A stretch of DNA of 64,000 nt, from the IMG/VR virus record IMGVR_UViG_3300050029_000114, positions 22,052 to 86,051 of that record. One strand, 5' to 3'. Below, in pieces: positions 63,536 to 64,000 of the stretch (position 1 is the stretch's first letter; every line of letters begins with the position of its first letter). The translations under genes and the position numbers were made by a program. The stretch comes from a virus. Below the pieces are notes generated by a model. That model was not told where the DNA came from and made no database searches. It was given only the letters and a program-made list of their open reading frames with translations.

Positions 63536-64000
63536 ACGTCCTCCCCGTACCCGAACGCGGCCCGGCGCGCCCCGTCATAGTCCGGGGTGTGCCGGACGCC
63601 GGAGGGAACCATCTTCGCCGGGGGCCGCGGGCTCTCCGTCCGCTCCTCGATCCGTTTCGTGTCCTCCCTGATCCGGTCCGCCAGGTTGATCCCCTCCGGC
63701 CGGTCCGCCGCGACGAGCCAGCGTTTCACGACGCTCCTGGACACGTCGTACTGTTTCGCGGCCCGGTAGACGGTCGAGGCCCGGGCGAACGCGACTATCT
63801 CGGCCCGCTCCTCCGCCGTCCAGGAGCGGCGCGGCCGGGGCGCGTGGCGGCGGTCGTCCGGCCCCTGAGGTTCCTGGGGTTCCGTGACCGCTTTGACCTC
63901 AACCGGTTCAGGGGCCTCAACCGGCGGGGGAGGCGGGAGCGGGTGGCGTTCCCGGTCGTAGCCGGGGGAGAGCTGAGCACAGATACCGCCCTCGGCCAGT
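63532..64000 (-). CDS. HTH protein, truncated at the right edge
   Basis: The frame is open from the right edge to a stop at 63532. A Pro-rich region leads into RRSWTAEERAEIVAFARASTVYRAAKQYDVSRSVVKRWL, a transposase/terminase-small-subunit-type helix-turn-helix. A helix and a C-terminal GVRHTPDYDGARRAAFGYGED follow. The upstream start lies outside the window. Candidate terminase small subunit or regulator. Confidence 0.6.
   Translation of the reverse strand, partial: LAEGGICAQLSPGYDRERHPLPPPPPVEAPEPVEVKAVTEPQEPQGPDDRRHAPRPRRSWTAEERAEIVAFARASTVYRAAKQYDVSRSVVKRWLVAADRPEGINLADRIREDTKRIEERTESPRPPAKMVPSGVRHTPDYDGARRAAFGYGEDV

Noticed and set aside
63532-64000. Right-edge HTH protein as a confirmed terminase small subunit
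   Set aside because: Only the HTH is visible; no large terminase gene is in the window, and such HTH segments also occur in transposases and regulators.

Overview
The window is 64 kb of a GC-rich tailed bacteriophage with a long-tailed (siphovirus-type) virion, almost certainly of an actinobacterial host. The evidence is a tape-measure protein, a tail assembly chaperone with an apparent frameshift, an HK97-type head, an Rpf/transglycosylase-like secreted wall hydrolase, many GTG starts, AAAGGA/GAGGAG ribosome sites and several probably leaderless mRNAs. Nearly all genes lie on the minus strand, packed with 1-8 bp stop/start overlaps. The clear exceptions are an HNH gene at 17.96 kb and a small zinc-finger ORF at 63.1 kb. 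I saw no terminase, integrase, repressor or CRISPR array, so this is an internal piece of a larger genome; both edges cut through genes.

Layout (minus-strand transcription runs from high to low coordinates). 64-52 kb: about 25 small genes, including zinc ribbons, small membrane proteins and HTH proteins, plus a secreted phospholipase C/phosphoesterase-family enzyme (58.2-59.7 kb) and an Acb2/Tad1-type nucleotide-sponge protein (52.4 kb). 52-25.9 kb: virion structure. This holds a portal carrying a LAGLIDADG intein and a MuF-like tail, decoration-like proteins, two paralogous fibre proteins with tandem EGLTD repeats, a His-rich prohead protease, a modification cassette (SAM methyltransferase, FkbM methyltransferase, GT2), the capsid protein and a possible second capsid subunit, the major tail protein, endonuclease VII, a beta-helix spike and a head-tail adaptor. 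25.9-14.6 kb: exported CHAP protein, glycosyltransferases, HNH genes, endolysin and a holin candidate, a three-domain glycosyltransferase, tRNA-Met, and RtcB RNA ligase behind a strongly folded RNA. 14.6-6.8 kb: connectors, tail chaperones, tape measure and minor tail proteins. 6.7-0 kb: Rpf-like hydrolase, HNH gene, small exported and membrane proteins, then Gam-like nuclease inhibitor, ERF annealing protein, SSB, a replication HTH protein and a DnaC-type helicase loader.

Regulation is unusually readable. Two repeated boxes sit just upstream of leftward genes: CTAGAAACCCCTAGACA (covering a -35 TAGACA, six copies) and TAGCGCGC followed by TATAGT/TAGAGT (nine copies). One promoter at 61.1 kb has both in register. 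A third repeat, CCCTCACC, lies 13-20 nt before the start codons of seven replication/early-type genes. Perfect 11-12 bp GC hairpins close several units.

The strongest unusual points are: (1) an HNH gene inserted in reverse at the 5' end of a gene and flanked by a 30-bp direct repeat whose two copies encode the same residues with mostly different codons; (2) rtcB with an elaborately folded 136-nt leader (Y-RNA-like?) and a nearby tRNA; (3) the portal intein; (4) the Acb2-like counter-defence protein; (5) a phage-borne exported phospholipase C-like enzyme; (6) the promoter and leader regulon; (7) the glycosyltransferase fusion whose linker encodes a two-hairpin module also found between genes.
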